64,000 nucleotides of DNA from contig OZ022340.1 in NCBI GenBank assembly GCA_963989245.1, forward strand, positions 34,341,710-34,405,709, given 5' to 3'. This DNA comes from Nansenia antarctica (Eukaryota; Chordata; Actinopteri; Argentiniformes; Microstomatidae). Numbering within the stretch: position 1 is the first letter of the stretch; each line of letters starts with the position of its first letter. The notes under the pieces are model-generated. The model saw only the letters and a list, made by a program, of their open reading frames with translations. It searched no databases and had not been told where the DNA came from. A program made the translations under genes and the position numbers. Below are positions 1 through 10,345 of this stretch, piece by piece.

Positions 1-411
1 GAGTTGCTTTCTTCTTTTCGACATCTTTTCTTCTTCTTTTCACTGTCATCAACAATGGCGCGCAGGTGACAGTTTTTTAACGCACGTAGTAAACAAGCTC
101 GTGAGTGGGTAGTGGATGCCTGCAGACAGCGCCCCCACGCTCCGAGCAGCTCTAGGCTAGCGCGGTAAAAAAATAATAATCATGAATCATATTTTTTTAT
201 TTTATTAATATTTTAATATTATTTTTTTCCCTTATTTTACACCTTTGAGAAAAACCATGACCAAAATAGCATTTATTTGGCTATCATATCAATATTTTAG
301 AGCTCCCCCAAAATTTCACAAACCATGTTTCCAGGGGAGCTCATGTCACCACTAGGGGAGCTATAGCTCCCCGAGCTCCCCCTTATTTCGCACTATGTCT
401 TTATATCTCAG
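1..411. other. Presumed ITIH intron sequence upstream of first visible exon
   Basis: No coding sequence was recognised. The segment is pyrimidine-rich at its start and AT-rich around 170-240. Between about 300 and 388 it holds a cluster of GGGGAGCT/AGCTCCCC words in both orientations, including the palindrome GGGGAGCTATAGCTCCCC. This looks like the eroded end of an inverted-repeat element, but no partner end was found. Confidence 0.4.
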
Positions 412-516
412 GGAGATTGAAGGACGGTCGTACATTGGTGAGGTGAAGGAGAAGGAACAAGCCAAGAAGCAGTACAAGAAAGCTGTTTCCACAGGGCAGA
501 CTGCTGGACTGGTCAA
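412..516 (+). CDS. ITIH family heavy chain, VIT-domain exon (partial gene)
   Basis: The exon encodes a peptide containing EIEGRSYIGEVKEKEQAKKQ and ending in TAGLVK. This is the conserved VIT-domain core of inter-alpha-trypsin-inhibitor heavy chains, which are secreted plasma proteins that become linked to hyaluronan. The acceptor is AG at 410-411 after a short pyrimidine tract, and the donor is GTAAGG from 517. The last codon is split after two bases (AA|) and is completed by the first base of the exon at 5870 to give lysine, so the two exons join in frame as LVK-ASGRK. Which ITIH paralogue this is cannot be told from two exons. Upstream exons lie outside the window. An unusual feature is the duplicated copy of the exon's 3' part immediately downstream. 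Confidence 0.8.
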
Positions 517-518
517 GT

Positions 519-1108
519 AAGGAAGCTGTTTCCACAGGGCAGACTCCTGGGGCCAGTTGTATAAACATAGATTAAGACTGGCCTTAGACTAGTCTTATAT
601 TCTGAGTTTAGACCAGTCTAATTAAGAAATAAAAAATAAGACTGACTTATTTTGAGGTTAGAAAGCTAGCCACCTTCCCCCCTGGCTAAGCTTGATTTAA
701 GAGCTGTGTTGCTATGGGAACGAGCTCAGGGCTAGTAGCTAGCTAACACTGTAACTCCAGCGTGGTAAACTACTTCACTGGTTAAAACTGCTAAGCAGTA
801 TACTTTTCTCCACATTATATTCCTCCAACATACATACGTTTTCAGCAGAAGAACATTTAGTTTATCTCTCATATCTTCCGCCGCTAGGTGTAGCTGTTTT
901 GTCCGCCATGTTTTATTTCCTGTCAAGTGTCTTATTTTACCTAGAATGCATTGCGTGACAGGCTATCTAAGTCAGTCTTACTTTAGTCACTCATAGGTGA
1001 GCCTTTTGCAACAGGAAAGTGTTAGAGTCTATAGCAAGACTGACTTAAAGTGTCTAAGTCTAAGACTGGGTCTATCTTTATGCAACCGGCCCCAGGACTG
1101 GTCAAGGA
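519..1108 (+). repeat. Partial duplication of the ITIH exon 3' end, split by a MITE
   Basis: Right after the exon's donor, bases 521-548 repeat the exon sequence AAGCTGTTTCCACAGGGCAG. The copy resumes at 1094 with GGACTGGTCAAGG, which matches the exon's end. The 545-bp element 549-1093 therefore landed inside the duplicate. At the second copy the donor reads GGAAGT rather than GTAAGG, so it lacks a usable GT at the same place. Confidence 0.7.
549..1093. mobile_element. Harbinger-like non-autonomous element (MITE)
   Basis: The element begins GGGGCCAGTTGTATAAA and ends with the inverted counterpart (reverse complement GGGGCCGGTTGCATAAA). The subterminal regions are rich in repeated AAGACTGG/TAAGTC words on both ends. 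It has no coding capacity. GGGCC-type ends with such subterminal repeats are typical of PIF/Harbinger derivatives in fish, and a full Harbinger with related ends lies at 54488-60356. The target duplication is not clear. Confidence 0.65.
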
Positions 1109-1190
1109 AGTGAATCAGAGCAATAAGAAGAAGGAACCAGGGGAGACCAACCACAGTGTGTAAGGCACAAAGTCACAGCCACAGAGTTAG

Positions 1191-1371
1191 TGTTGTGTCC
1201 TGTTTATACCGCCAGTGGGCGCTAGTATGAAAGTGATGTATGCAATTACGGAAGTGATGTATGCACTTACGGATGTTGAGAAGAAGTGGAATAAACGTGC
1301 GAAGTGAAGAGCAGCTGCGTGTCTCCCGGTCTGATTCTTTCCTAACTACTTGCTTACTACAGAATACCACA
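1191..1371 (+). repeat. 5' LTR of Ty3/Gypsy element
   Basis: 181 bp, TG...CA ends, essentially identical to 5625-5805, preceded by the GTTAG duplication. Confidence 0.93.
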
Positions 1372-1386
1372 TTTTTGGCGACGAGG

Positions 1387-4300
1387 ATGGCTATTTCCGT
1401 ACCCTTACCTACACCGTTCATGCCTGTGCCAGGCGAACCTGCTATTTCTTTTCCTACTTGGTTGAGAATGTTTGAAAATTACATGCTCGTAATTGAGGCT
1501 ACCGGAGAAAAATGGCCGGAGGAAAGAAAGCGCACGATTCTTCTCCATGCACTTGGGACCGAAGGACAAAGACTGTTCTACACTCTAAAGGATACGGGTG
1601 TTACCTACACTTCTGCCGTGGATGGACTGAAAAAGTACTTTGTTCCTAAGGTGAATGTGATTGCTGAACGTCACAAATTTCGACAGAGAGCTCAGGGTCC
1701 TGACGAGACGGTTAATCAGTTCCTTGCTTCATTACGCGAGCTAGCTGCAGCTTGTGAATTTGGTGCCATGGAGGAACAAATGATTCGTGATCAACTGATT
1801 GAGCGTGTTGCTAATACACGCATACGAGACAGACTTTTGCTTGAATCGGACTTGTCTCTGGACAAAGCTACTTCAATGGCCTTACAAATCGAGGCTGGAC
1901 TACGGAACTCCAACGTTCTCTCTGGAGCTACAGCTTCGGTGAGAGCCATCGAGAAACAGCCGACGAGGAGGAGGTTCGACAAGGGCAAGAAGAAAGCTCC
2001 GACGACGACTGCACCTGCCACGGTCTACAGCCAGCCAGCTACAACTGGGAATCAGCGCGCCTGCTTCCGATGCGGATCCACAGGACACTTAGCTAACAAG
2101 CCTACATGCCCGGCGATTAAGGTGACTTGCAATACATGCGGAAAAGTTGGACATTTTTCCAATGTGTGTAGATCGGCTCAAAAAGAGGTGCGTGAGGTAG
2201 TGGTGAATGACGTTACTGTGCTTTACATGCAGGGGGCCGTCGTGAATGATAAAATTATGTGTACTGTACGAGTTGATGCAAATTATCATTCCCATGATGT
2301 TGAGCTGATAGTGGATACAGGCTCATCTGTTTCTATTATTCCAGAGAGTACTTACCAGACACTTTTCCATACATGTGTCCTTGCTGAGCCTACAGTGAAT
2401 CTGCTTACTTACTCCAGAGAGAAAATTCCTGTTAAAGGTTGCATGCATGCTACAGTTGTTCATAATGGACATTCAGTTACAGGTTCATTGATAGTGGTTG
2501 AATCAGGAAATGCATTGCTGGGCCTAGATTTATTTGTAGCATTGCAGATGTGCATTGAGGGTAACAAAATTATTACTGTTAGCTCTGCTAGCTCTCCTAC
2601 TGTGCTCCGAGCACCTACTGTACAGAGTACCACTCCACAGACCGAACCAGAGGTTCTAGTACAGGAGTTAGGGTGTGCAAAAGGTTTTATGCACAAAATA
2701 CAGGTTAAACCAGATGCTGTGCCAGTACAGCAGAAACTGAGGAGGCTTCCGTTCTCAGTGAGGCAGGCTGTGACCGATGAGCTCGCAGATCTACAGGAAA
2801 AAGGCGTTATAGAACGTATAGACGCATCTCCATGGGTTTCCCCTATAGTTGTGACCCAGAGAAAGGGGGGAGGAAAGCCTCGCCTGTGTGTTGACCTCAG
2901 AGAACCTAATAAGGCAATAATCAGTGACTGTCATCCCTTACCGCACATGGATGAACTGTTCGCTGAGCTCCGTGGAGCCACAGTCTTTTCTACTATAGAC
3001 TTAGCCTCTGCTTATCACCAGTTGCCATTGCATCCAGATAGCCGTGATTTAACTGCGTTTATCACGCATGAGGGTCTCTTTCGTTTCTGCCGAGTGCCAT
3101 TTGGCCTCGCTTCTGCTCCTTCAGCTTTTCAGAAAATGATGTCGACTGTACTGACAGGCCTGCCAGGCGTACAGGCCTACCTGGATGATGTGATTTGCTA
3201 CGGCATCACACAGCAGGATCACGATGTCAGCCTACGGAGAGTGCTACATGCTCTAAATGAAGTGGGACTTAAACTGAACATGCACAAGTGTAAGTTCAAC
3301 CAGAAAGCTCTGCGCTTCCTGGGCCACACTGTGTCCAAAGATGGTCTTCATCCTGACCAAGACGGGGTCAGTGCTGTGGCGAACGCGCCTGCCCCGCACG
3401 ACACATCCTCCCTGCGGTCCTTCCTAGGACTTGCATCGTGGTATAGTAAATTCATACCTGACTTCTCTACTGTGGTGGAACCGCTACGTGCTACACTCAG
3501 GGAATCTACTGACACTAAGTTTGAATGGACAGCGGATGCAGAGTCCAGTTTTACTGAGGTTAAGAGACTGATTACTGAGAGTCCTACCTTAGCATTATAT
3601 GATCCTGAGTTACCGACTTATGTCACTACCGATGCTTCTAACTATGGATTGGGGGCTGTAATGAGCCAGATTCACCCAGACAATACAGAGAGAACCATAG
3701 CTTTTGCGTCCAGGACACTTTCTCCTGCAGAGAGAAAGTACTCTACCGTCGAGCGTGAGGCGCTGGCATGCGTTTGGGCGGTGGAAAGGTGGAGAACCTA
3801 CCTGTGGGGACATAGTTTTGTCCTACGCACAGACCACCAAGCGTTGACAACCCTACTCACTTCCAGGGGTACGGGTCGCGCAGGTCTGAGAATAGCGAGA
3901 TGGTCTGCACGTCTACTATGCTTTACTTATGATGTCACTTACCATCCAGGGAAACGTAATGTGACTGCTGACTGCTTGTCCAGACTCCCTCTGCCTTCGA
4001 CAGGAGAGGTGGAGGAGGAGCCAGACATGGTGGCTACTGTGTTCACAGGTTCCTCACATGCCATATCTGTGACCGAGTTCACTGCTGCCTGTGAGGCCTG
4101 TCCTGAACTGACTCAACTGAAACAGCAGATACAGAAAGGTTGGCCAAAATGCAGTAAGAATGTGACAAAGGAACTTGCTCCATATTTTAGAGTGAGAGAT
4201 GAACTGGCTGTGGATGAACTACTTGTCATGAGAGGCCCCGACCGTGTGGTGGTTCCTACTACACTACGGTCTAAAGTTGTAAATTTAGCTCATGAAGCGC

Positions 4301-5379
4301 ATCAGGGAATAGTGCGTACTAAACAGAGACTACGAGAGCTATATTGGTGGCCGCAAATGGACAGATGTGTCCAGACATTAGTAGGCTCATGTGTACCCTG
4401 TCAATACAATGACAAAACAGCCAAAACTGCGCCTGCACCACTTACCCCAGTGGAACTGCCAGGTGGACCATGGGAGAAGGTGGCCATTGACATTGTTGGT
4501 CCCTTTGACTGTGCGACATGGGACTGCCGTTACGCTATTACACTCACAGACTATTACAGTAAGTGGCCAGAGGTGGCGTTTGTCTCTACTGTAACTACAG
4601 AGGCGGTTATTAGCTTCTTGACTACAGTGTTTAGTCGTGAAGGTAACCCTTCCTTCCTGGTCTCTGACAACGGATGTCAGTTTACCTCCCATGCTTTTGC
4701 AAGCTTTCTGGGAGAGAGAGAGATAAAGCACCTGCGTTCCAGTGTTTATTATCCAAGAGCCAACGGGGCTATTGAGAGATTTAATCGAGTTCTCAAAGAG
4801 TGTATTCAGACGGCTGAGAGAATGCACAAACCATGGAAACATGCAGTAACAGAGTTCTTACTGAACTATCGCGCTACGCCGCATGCTACTACAGGAGCTA
4901 CTCCCTTTGAGTTGCTGAGGAACAGAAAGATGCGTACAAAATTAAATGTCCTCCCTGTCTCACACCAAATTAAGTCACATGAGAAAGTGCAGGAGACAGT
5001 GAGACGCAAGCAACAGGAGAGTAAGGAGTACACAGACAGAATGAGGGGAGCGAAAGTGCCCATGTTCCAAGTGAATGACACCGTACGTGTCCGCAGACCG
5101 GAGCATGTAAAAAAGGGATCATCAAGATTCACAGAACCGCTGACAGTAGTTAGTAAAGCAGGACAGAATACATACCTGCTCAGTGATGGTCGAAAATGGA
5201 ATGCATCCAAGCTTACACGCTTCCCCAAGGATGCTCTGTCTGGCACCAGTGGTGAAAAGGAGATTGAGCTAGAGGAGTTCATGGTGCCCGAGACAGAGAA
5301 TGTGTTTAATGAACCAGGTCCAAGAAGGAACCTTAGAGTCAGAAACCCACCTAGGTGGCTGGTAGACTTTGTGCCGTAG
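1387..5379 (+). CDS. Gag-Pol polyprotein of Ty3/Gypsy element (single ORF)
   Basis: The chosen start is the ATG at 1387 (MAISVPLPTPF), just after the primer binding site. The frame stays open upstream only through the LTR. It encodes about 1330 residues with gag and pol fused without a frameshift. In order: a gag region; two CCHC-type zinc knuckles around residues 224-260 (CFRCGSTGHL..., CNTCGKVGHF...); aspartic protease with VDTGSS near 308; reverse transcriptase with YLDD at about 598; RNase H with TDAS near 749 and the later TDH; integrase with an HHCC zinc finger (H-x3-H...C-x2-C) near 968-1005; and the DDE core with D near 1035 (DIVGPF), D near 1093 (SDNGCQF) and E near 1129. All catalytic residues I can locate are present and there are no stops, so the polyprotein could be functional. 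Confidence 0.95.
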   Translation: MAISVPLPTPFMPVPGEPAISFPTWLRMFENYMLVIEATGEKWPEERKRTILLHALGTEGQRLFYTLKDTGVTYTSAVDGLKKYFVPKVNVIAERHKFRQRAQGPDETVNQFLASLRELAAACEFGAMEEQMIRDQLIERVANTRIRDRLLLESDLSLDKATSMALQIEAGLRNSNVLSGATASVRAIEKQPTRRRFDKGKKKAPTTTAPATVYSQPATTGNQRACFRCGSTGHLANKPTCPAIKVTCNTCGKVGHFSNVCRSAQKEVREVVVNDVTVLYMQGAVVNDKIMCTVRVDANYHSHDVELIVDTGSSVSIIPESTYQTLFHTCVLAEPTVNLLTYSREKIPVKGCMHATVVHNGHSVTGSLIVVESGNALLGLDLFVALQMCIEGNKIITVSSASSPTVLRAPTVQSTTPQTEPEVLVQELGCAKGFMHKIQVKPDAVPVQQKLRRLPFSVRQAVTDELADLQEKGVIERIDASPWVSPIVVTQRKGGGKPRLCVDLREPNKAIISDCHPLPHMDELFAELRGATVFSTIDLASAYHQLPLHPDSRDLTAFITHEGLFRFCRVPFGLASAPSAFQKMMSTVLTGLPGVQAYLDDVICYGITQQDHDVSLRRVLHALNEVGLKLNMHKCKFNQKALRFLGHTVSKDGLHPDQDGVSAVANAPAPHDTSSLRSFLGLASWYSKFIPDFSTVVEPLRATLRESTDTKFEWTADAESSFTEVKRLITESPTLALYDPELPTYVTTDASNYGLGAVMSQIHPDNTERTIAFASRTLSPAERKYSTVEREALACVWAVERWRTYLWGHSFVLRTDHQALTTLLTSRGTGRAGLRIARWSARLLCFTYDVTYHPGKRNVTADCLSRLPLPSTGEVEEEPDMVATVFTGSSHAISVTEFTAACEACPELTQLKQQIQKGWPKCSKNVTKELAPYFRVRDELAVDELLVMRGPDRVVVPTTLRSKVVNLAHEAHQGIVRTKQRLRELYWWPQMDRCVQTLVGSCVPCQYNDKTAKTAPAPLTPVELPGGPWEKVAIDIVGPFDCATWDCRYAITLTDYYSKWPEVAFVSTVTTEAVISFLTTVFSREGNPSFLVSDNGCQFTSHAFASFLGEREIKHLRSSVYYPRANGAIERFNRVLKECIQTAERMHKPWKHAVTEFLLNYRATPHATTGATPFELLRNRKMRTKLNVLPVSHQIKSHEKVQETVRRKQQESKEYTDRMRGAKVPMFQVNDTVRVRRPEHVKKGSSRFTEPLTVVSKAGQNTYLLSDGRKWNASKLTRFPKDALSGTSGEKEIELEEFMVPETENVFNEPGPRRNLRVRNPPRWLVDFVP

Positions 5380-5610
5380 AGAACGTACTAAAAGGGTAGG
5401 ATAGAACACGGTTCTAACTTAGTACAAAAAGGTCCTACAATGCAATGACAAAAGTGAATGTTCATTTCATGTTTCACTGTCATAAACTGTTTATTGTTGT
5501 TATTCATTCTGCTGATTCATTCATTTTCATTTCCTTCGTTTTCATTTTATTTCAATTGTACTGACACCAGTCTACAGAATATGGCATTCTTTGAGTACTG
5601 TAATTCCTTT

Positions 5611-5624
5611 AAGAAAGGGGGAAA
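5611..5624 (+). promoter_or_regulatory. Polypurine tract of Ty3/Gypsy element
   Basis: A pure purine run, AAGAAAGGGGGAAA, directly precedes the 3' LTR. It is the expected primer for plus-strand DNA synthesis. Confidence 0.85.
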
Positions 5625-5805
5625 TGTTGTGTCCTGTTTATACCGCCAGTGGGCGCTAGTATGAAAGTGATGTATGCAATTACGGAAGTGATGTATGCAC
5701 TTCCGGATGTTGAGAAGAAGTGGAATAAACGTGCGAAGTGAAGAGCAGCTGCGTGTCTCCCGGTCTGATTCTTTCCTAACTACTTGCTTACTACAGAATA
5801 CCACA
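5625..5805 (+). repeat. 3' LTR of Ty3/Gypsy element
   Basis: 181 bp; matches 1191-1371 with one substitution seen; followed by the GTTAG target duplication at 5806-5810. Confidence 0.93.
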
Positions 5806-5869
5806 GTTAGGTTGTTGAGTTTGAAGCGTAGGGGATCCTAAGCACTCTTTTTTATCTCTGTGTCTCTAG

Positions 5870-6032
5870 AGCATCTGGAAGGAAGATGGAGAAGTTTTCG
5901 GTGTCTGTGAACATCGCAGCCAATAGTAACGTCACGTTCATTCTTACCTACGAGGAGCTGCTTCAGCGTAAACTGGGCCAGTACGAAATATTGATCCGGG
6001 TCAAACCCAAACAGCTGGTCCAGCACTTTGAG
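5870..6032 (+). CDS. ITIH family heavy chain, second VIT-domain exon
   Basis: The exon opens with A (completing the split lysine codon) then ASGRKMEKFSVSVNIA, and closes with VKPKQLVQHFE. This is the direct continuation of the VIT domain from the exon at 412-516. The acceptor is TCTCTAG at 5863-5869. The donor is GTCTGT at 6033, a GT but not a strong consensus. Exon length is 163 nt (1 + 54 codons). The open reading continues a little past the donor and then diverges from any ITIH sequence. No downstream exon encoding the next VIT strands or the von Willebrand A domain was found before PCYT2, so either the remaining exons are lost or this is a gene fragment. There are no disabling changes in the two exons seen. 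Confidence 0.8.
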
Positions 6033-6372
6033 GTCTGTAGACATTACACTGTTATTCTGTGTCTGTCTGTATCACCTATGCCTCTTTCCTAACAAACTCC
6101 CAACCTTGGAATATCTGGGGTTTATCTTTAGTCTGCATGAGGGGTTCTTTCCTGACTCTAAACCTGGACTCTACCTCTATGAATGAACAAAACGTTCTCA
6201 TCCTAACTCAGTTAATGCTTAGTTTTTAAAACAAACCAAATAAACACATTTCCAGCAATGGATTCTACAGTTAGGCCCATATATATTTAGTCACAGACAG
6301 AATTTGTGTTATTTTAGCTGTTTACCAAAACATCTTAGTTACAGTCATACACAAGTTACAGTCATATAATGA

Positions 6373-7200
6373 ATATGAATGAATGAATGAATGAATGAAT
6401 GATATAATCCAATTAATTAATACATATATTTCAGTATCATCCGTTCTAATACTTTTTCATTCTTAATATTGACACAAAATAAATAAATAAACATAATTTT
6501 TCCATTCTTAATACTGAAACAACACAAAATAAATAAATAACAAACATCAGTATCCACAATGTAATACAGAAGAAAAAGACACAGAAAACCACACCTTAGT
6601 TTCCAGAAGATTAACAACCTTCCCTTTCCTCATTTTGGTATTTAACAAAAATAATTTCTTTAAACCTTTTTTTAAATAGAGCAATATTTCTGCTTTCCTT
6701 CATATTTTCCTCTAGCCCATTCCATATGGTAACTCCGTAGAATGATAAGCACCTGCTCCTGAGATGGGTGCGAGCATAACCCTTGTTAAAGTTGTGGTTA
6801 CCTCTCAAATGATATCCCTTATCCCGCTCTATAAATAATTTGTTAATGTTACCTGGGAGTTCTTGAGTCTTTGCTTTATACATTAACTGTGCCAATTTAA
6901 ATTTGAATAAGTCCATGAGCTTTAAGGCATTTGACATTAGGAACAAGTTATTTGTGTGATCACGATATCCGACCTTATGTACAATCCTCATAGCTTTTTT
7001 CTGTAGTGTAATCAATGGGTTTAATGTGCTTTTATATGCATTTCCCCATATCTCCACACAGTAACTCAAATAGTGTAAGACAAGACAACAATATAGAGTA
7101 TACAACATCCTCTGTTCCAGAATATGTTTTGCCCTGCACAATACTGCAATACTCCTTGATACTTTGGATCTAACGTATATTAGATTTCCAACAGAATTTA
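6373..7200 (-). mobile_element. 5'-truncated L2/CR1-type LINE (reverse transcriptase C-terminus)
   Basis: On the minus strand, 7199-6611 encodes the C-terminal part of a non-LTR retrotransposon protein, with LSYCVEIWGNAYK followed by LQKKAMRIVHKVGYRDHTN. This tail follows the reverse transcriptase core in jockey/CR1/L2-like elements. The catalytic core is missing through 5' truncation. The 3' end finishes in an ATTC microsatellite (plus strand GAAT repeats near 6373-6405), typical of these LINEs. Confidence 0.75.
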
Positions 7201-7467
7201 CTGTCTAATATAGGAGTGGGCTTAAAGTGCAGACTCTCAGCTTAAGGTTAAGGGTATTCACATCCACATTGAAGGAAGGGTTTATGAATTATAGCTCTTT
7301 TATATAATAACCAAAAGTAATTGGACAATTGACTCAAAAGCTGTTTCATGGGCCAGTGTGGGCTATTTATTCCTTCATTATTTCTTTATCAATTAAGCAG
7401 GTAAAAGGTCTGAGTTGATTCCAAGTGTGGCATTTGCATTTGGAAGCTGTTGCTGTATACGCACAAC

Positions 7468-8512
7468 ATGCAGTCAACAGAACTCTCAATGCAAGTGAAA
7501 CAGGCCATCCTTAGGCTGTAAAAACAAAACAAAAATATATCAGAGAGATAGTGGGAACATTAATAGTGGCAAAATTAACTGTTTGGTACATTATGAGAAA
7601 AAAAGAACACACTGGTGAGCTCGGCACCACAAAAAGGTCTGGACAACCATGGAAGACAAGAGTGGTGGATGATCACAGGATCCTTTACATGGTAAAGAAA
7701 AACCCCATCACAACATCCAGCCAAGTGAAGAACAGTCTCCAGGAGGTAGGCCTATCATTATCCATGTGTACCATAAAAAAAAGACTTCACACAAGCAAAT
7801 ACAGAGGGTTCACCACAAGGTGCAAGCCATTCATAAGCCTCAAGAATAGAAAGGCCAGATTAGACTTTGACAAAAAACATCTAAAAAAGCCAACCCTGTT
7901 CTGGAACAGCATTCTTTGGACCGATGGAACTAAGATCAACCTGTACCAGAATGATGGGAAGAAAACAGTATGGAGAAGGCTTGGAACGGCTCATGATCCG
8001 ACGCATACCACATCATCTGTGAAAAAACGTGGAGGCAGTGTGATGACATGGACATGCATGGCTTCCAATGGCACTGGGTCACTAGTGTTTATTGATGATG
8101 TGACAGAAGACAGAAGCAGACAGATGAATTCTGAAGTGTTTAGGGATATTCTATCTGCTCAGATTCAGACAAATTCAGCAAAGTTGATTGGATGGTGCTT
8201 CACAATACAGATGGACAATGACCCAAAACATAGTGTGTAAGCAACCCAGGACTTTTTTAAGGCAAAGAAGTGGAATATTCTGCAATGGCCAGAGTCAATC
8301 ACCTGATCTCAACCCAATCAAGCATGCATTTCACTTGCTGAAGACAAAACTAAAGGCAGAAAGACCCACGAACAAACAACAACTGAAGACTGCTGCAGTA
8401 GACAGTAGCCTGACAGAGCATCACAAAGGAGGAAACCCAGCATTTGGTGATGTCCATGTGTTCCAGACTTCAGGCAGTCATTGCCTGCAAAGGATTCTCG
8501 ACAAAGTATTAA
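7468..8512 (+). pseudogene. Tc1-like transposase pseudogene
   Basis: It starts at a typical Tc1 ATG (MQSTELSMQVKQAI) and is interrupted almost at once by a stop and a frame change. From 7551 the paired DNA-binding region and the first part of the DDE catalytic domain read openly. The first aspartate is in ILWTDGTKINLY and the second in QMDNDPKHS. A TAA at 8238-8240 and a further frame change follow. In the last block the expected glutamate of the SPDLNPIEH motif is a lysine (SPDLNPIKHAF). With stops, shifts and a lost catalytic residue this copy cannot encode an active transposase. Confidence 0.85.
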
Positions 8513-9443
8513 AAATTAACATTTTATTTATGATTATGTTAATTTGTCCAATTACTTTTGAGCTCCTGAAAATAGGGGACTGTGTATAAAAATGGTTGCA
8601 ATTCCTAAACGTTTCATACAATATTTTTGTTCAACCCCTTGAATTAAAGCTGAAAGTATGCACTTCAATGACATCTTGATTGTTTCATTTCAAATCCTTT
8701 GTGGTGGCATACAGAGCCAAAATTATGGAAATTGTGTCACTGTCCAAATACTTCCAGACCTAACTGTATATAAATGAATGAATGTCAATGAACCCAGGTG
8801 TGAGACTTTATAAGGTCAAACAGGTTTGAGGGGTCAGGCAAAGGACTTGGTGGAGTCAGGCAAGGGTCAGGCGATCATCGTTGTAATCCATGGAGCAGGG
8901 CAGGAACCGTGGTGCAGGGTGCTGGGCTGGAGGTGTCCATGGTGCTGAGTGCCCACTGATGAGCTAAATAAAACATTATATTTCTGATGAGTCAACAGCA
9001 CTAGGGCTCCTTCACAAAACCCTTACTGGAATCTTCATACACTCTGTGAATTAGTCTTTACTTTCTGATGAGTCAACAGCACTAACCCCATCCAGTGCGA
9101 CATGTAGATAGCATATATTTAGAATATGTAAAATGCAAACACCAGAAATGCAAGAGAGTTTATGAGGTATACCAAATGGAATTAATAACAAGTGTTACAA
9201 CCCTTCTGTCTAGAGTAAAATAAGGGCCTAACAGGATAGAGTGCAGAATGTACAGGTGTGTTGCAACACAAATGCCAAAAAAAGTGTACAAGGGATCAAA
9301 TCAATTCAAGTTTTATTTGTATAGCGCATCTCATAAGATGCGACTCAATGCACTTCACGTAATGACAGATGTTCAGTGTCCAGTGTAGTGTAGTGTTCAG
9401 TGTTGTGTCCAGTGTCCAGGTTCCAGTGATAGCTTGGTCAAAA

Positions 9444-9812
9444 GGATGCAAGGGTAAAAAACCTGTGCACTGTGGATCCAGGAAAATTCCCCTGCAGACC
9501 TCTAGTCGTAGAGCGACTACTTACCAGTTTGCCCACCAGTGCAAAGCTGCGGCCCCCACAACCCCCCAGAGGGACCCCACACGCCCGACCCGCCCCACCA
9601 CCGGCGCACCCGGCCCAGCCCACCAGGCTCAGACTATCATAGCCCTGCACGAGGCTAGCCGGGTCAGGTGCCCCAGCGGCAGAACAGACCAAGCACGCAG
9701 GCCGGCCGGGGGCCCCCGAGGAGAGGCCCAGGGAGCCCAGCGCACGGCAGGCAAGCAGGGGCGAAAAACCTGTACACAGCGCCTCCAGGAAAAGTGCCAC
9801 TAGACCTTAGGG
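9444..9812. repeat. GC-rich insert flanked by imperfect direct repeats
   Basis: The left flank (AAAAAACCTGTGCACTGTGG, then CCAGGAAAATTCCCCTGCAGACCTCTAG) and the right flank (AAAAACCTGTACACAGCGCC, then CCAGGAAAAGTGCCACTAGACCTTAG) are clearly related over about 55 bases in the same orientation. The interior is much more GC- and CpG-rich than anything around it. Identity unknown. Confidence 0.5.
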
Positions 9813-10189
9813 GTCTAGCCGGTGTGTATCTTATGAGTGATAAATCATTGCTGTTTGCACTTTATCGCCAATGCTCTTTTAACATTGTCTCTATGGTCTT
9901 TCAGCTTCCTTTTTTCTTCTTTGCTCAAATTTTCAAACAGCTGCTTCTCACTGTTGAGACAAAATGTTATAAAGAAGTGATTAATAAATCATTTAAGAAA
10001 CTCACATGCATCAGTGGTTGCAAACTGTCATGGAAATTGTATTAGCACTCTCCAGCTTACCTCAAGTCATACTGTGGTCCAAATGTATACATTTCCATGG
10101 CTTTCTTATTGGAAACACAGTCCACAGATAATTAAAAAAACAAGAATTAGACATAAATAGACATAAATAGGGGGGATATAAATAAAAAT

Positions 10190-10345
10190 AGAATATAAAT
10201 ACATTAACTGTACATAGCTCATAACTGTATATAATTATCTTTGTTTTGTCACTATTTGTACTTCTGGTTATATGCCAAACTGCATTTTGTTGTTTGTACT
10301 TGTACTCAGCAATGACAATAAAGTTGAATCTAATCTCATATCTGA
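10190..10345 (+). mobile_element. LINE 3'-end fragment
   Basis: The sequence ACTTCTGGTTATATGCCAAA ... AATGACAATAAAGTTGAATC followed by TAATCT is the 3' tail of an L2/Rex-type fish LINE. The same tail, more complete, is at 35790-35998. No coding part remains. Confidence 0.6.

Larger units (their letters stand above)
1191..5805 (+). mobile_element. Complete Ty3/Gypsy LTR retrotransposon in ITIH intron
   Basis: The element is 4615 bp, bounded by two 181-bp LTRs (1191-1371 and 5625-5805) that start TGTTGTGTCC and end ATACCACA. I see a single difference between the LTRs (A/C in the CACTT(A/C)CGGATG segment). The target duplication is GTTAG, at 1186-1190 and 5806-5810. A putative primer binding site beginning TGGCGACGAGGATGG follows the 5' LTR at 1376. 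A polypurine tract at 5611-5624 (AAGAAAGGGGGAAA) abuts the 3' LTR. With one open gag-pol frame and near-identical LTRs it is a very recent, possibly active, insertion. Confidence 0.95.
6268..8766 (+). mobile_element. Tc1/mariner element, decayed, with LINE inserted
   Basis: The left end CAGTTAGGCCCATATATATT at 6268 and the right end (reverse complement CAGTTAGGTCTGGAAGTATT) at 8766 are the inverted termini of a common fish Tc1 family. Each is flanked by TA (6266-6267 and 8767-8768). The left terminal repeat is diverged from the right. The body holds a broken transposase (7468-8512), and a 5'-truncated LINE (about 6373-7200, minus strand) is inserted between the left terminus and the transposase. 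Confidence 0.85.

Noticed and set aside
4387..5282. Antisense frames (151 and 138 codons) under the Gypsy integrase
   Set aside because: Shadows of a conserved pol gene on the + strand; no independent motif or start context.
9369..10045. Overlapping frames of 120-144 codons in the GC-rich segment
   Set aside because: Low-complexity proline/arginine/glycine composition in all frames; no motif.
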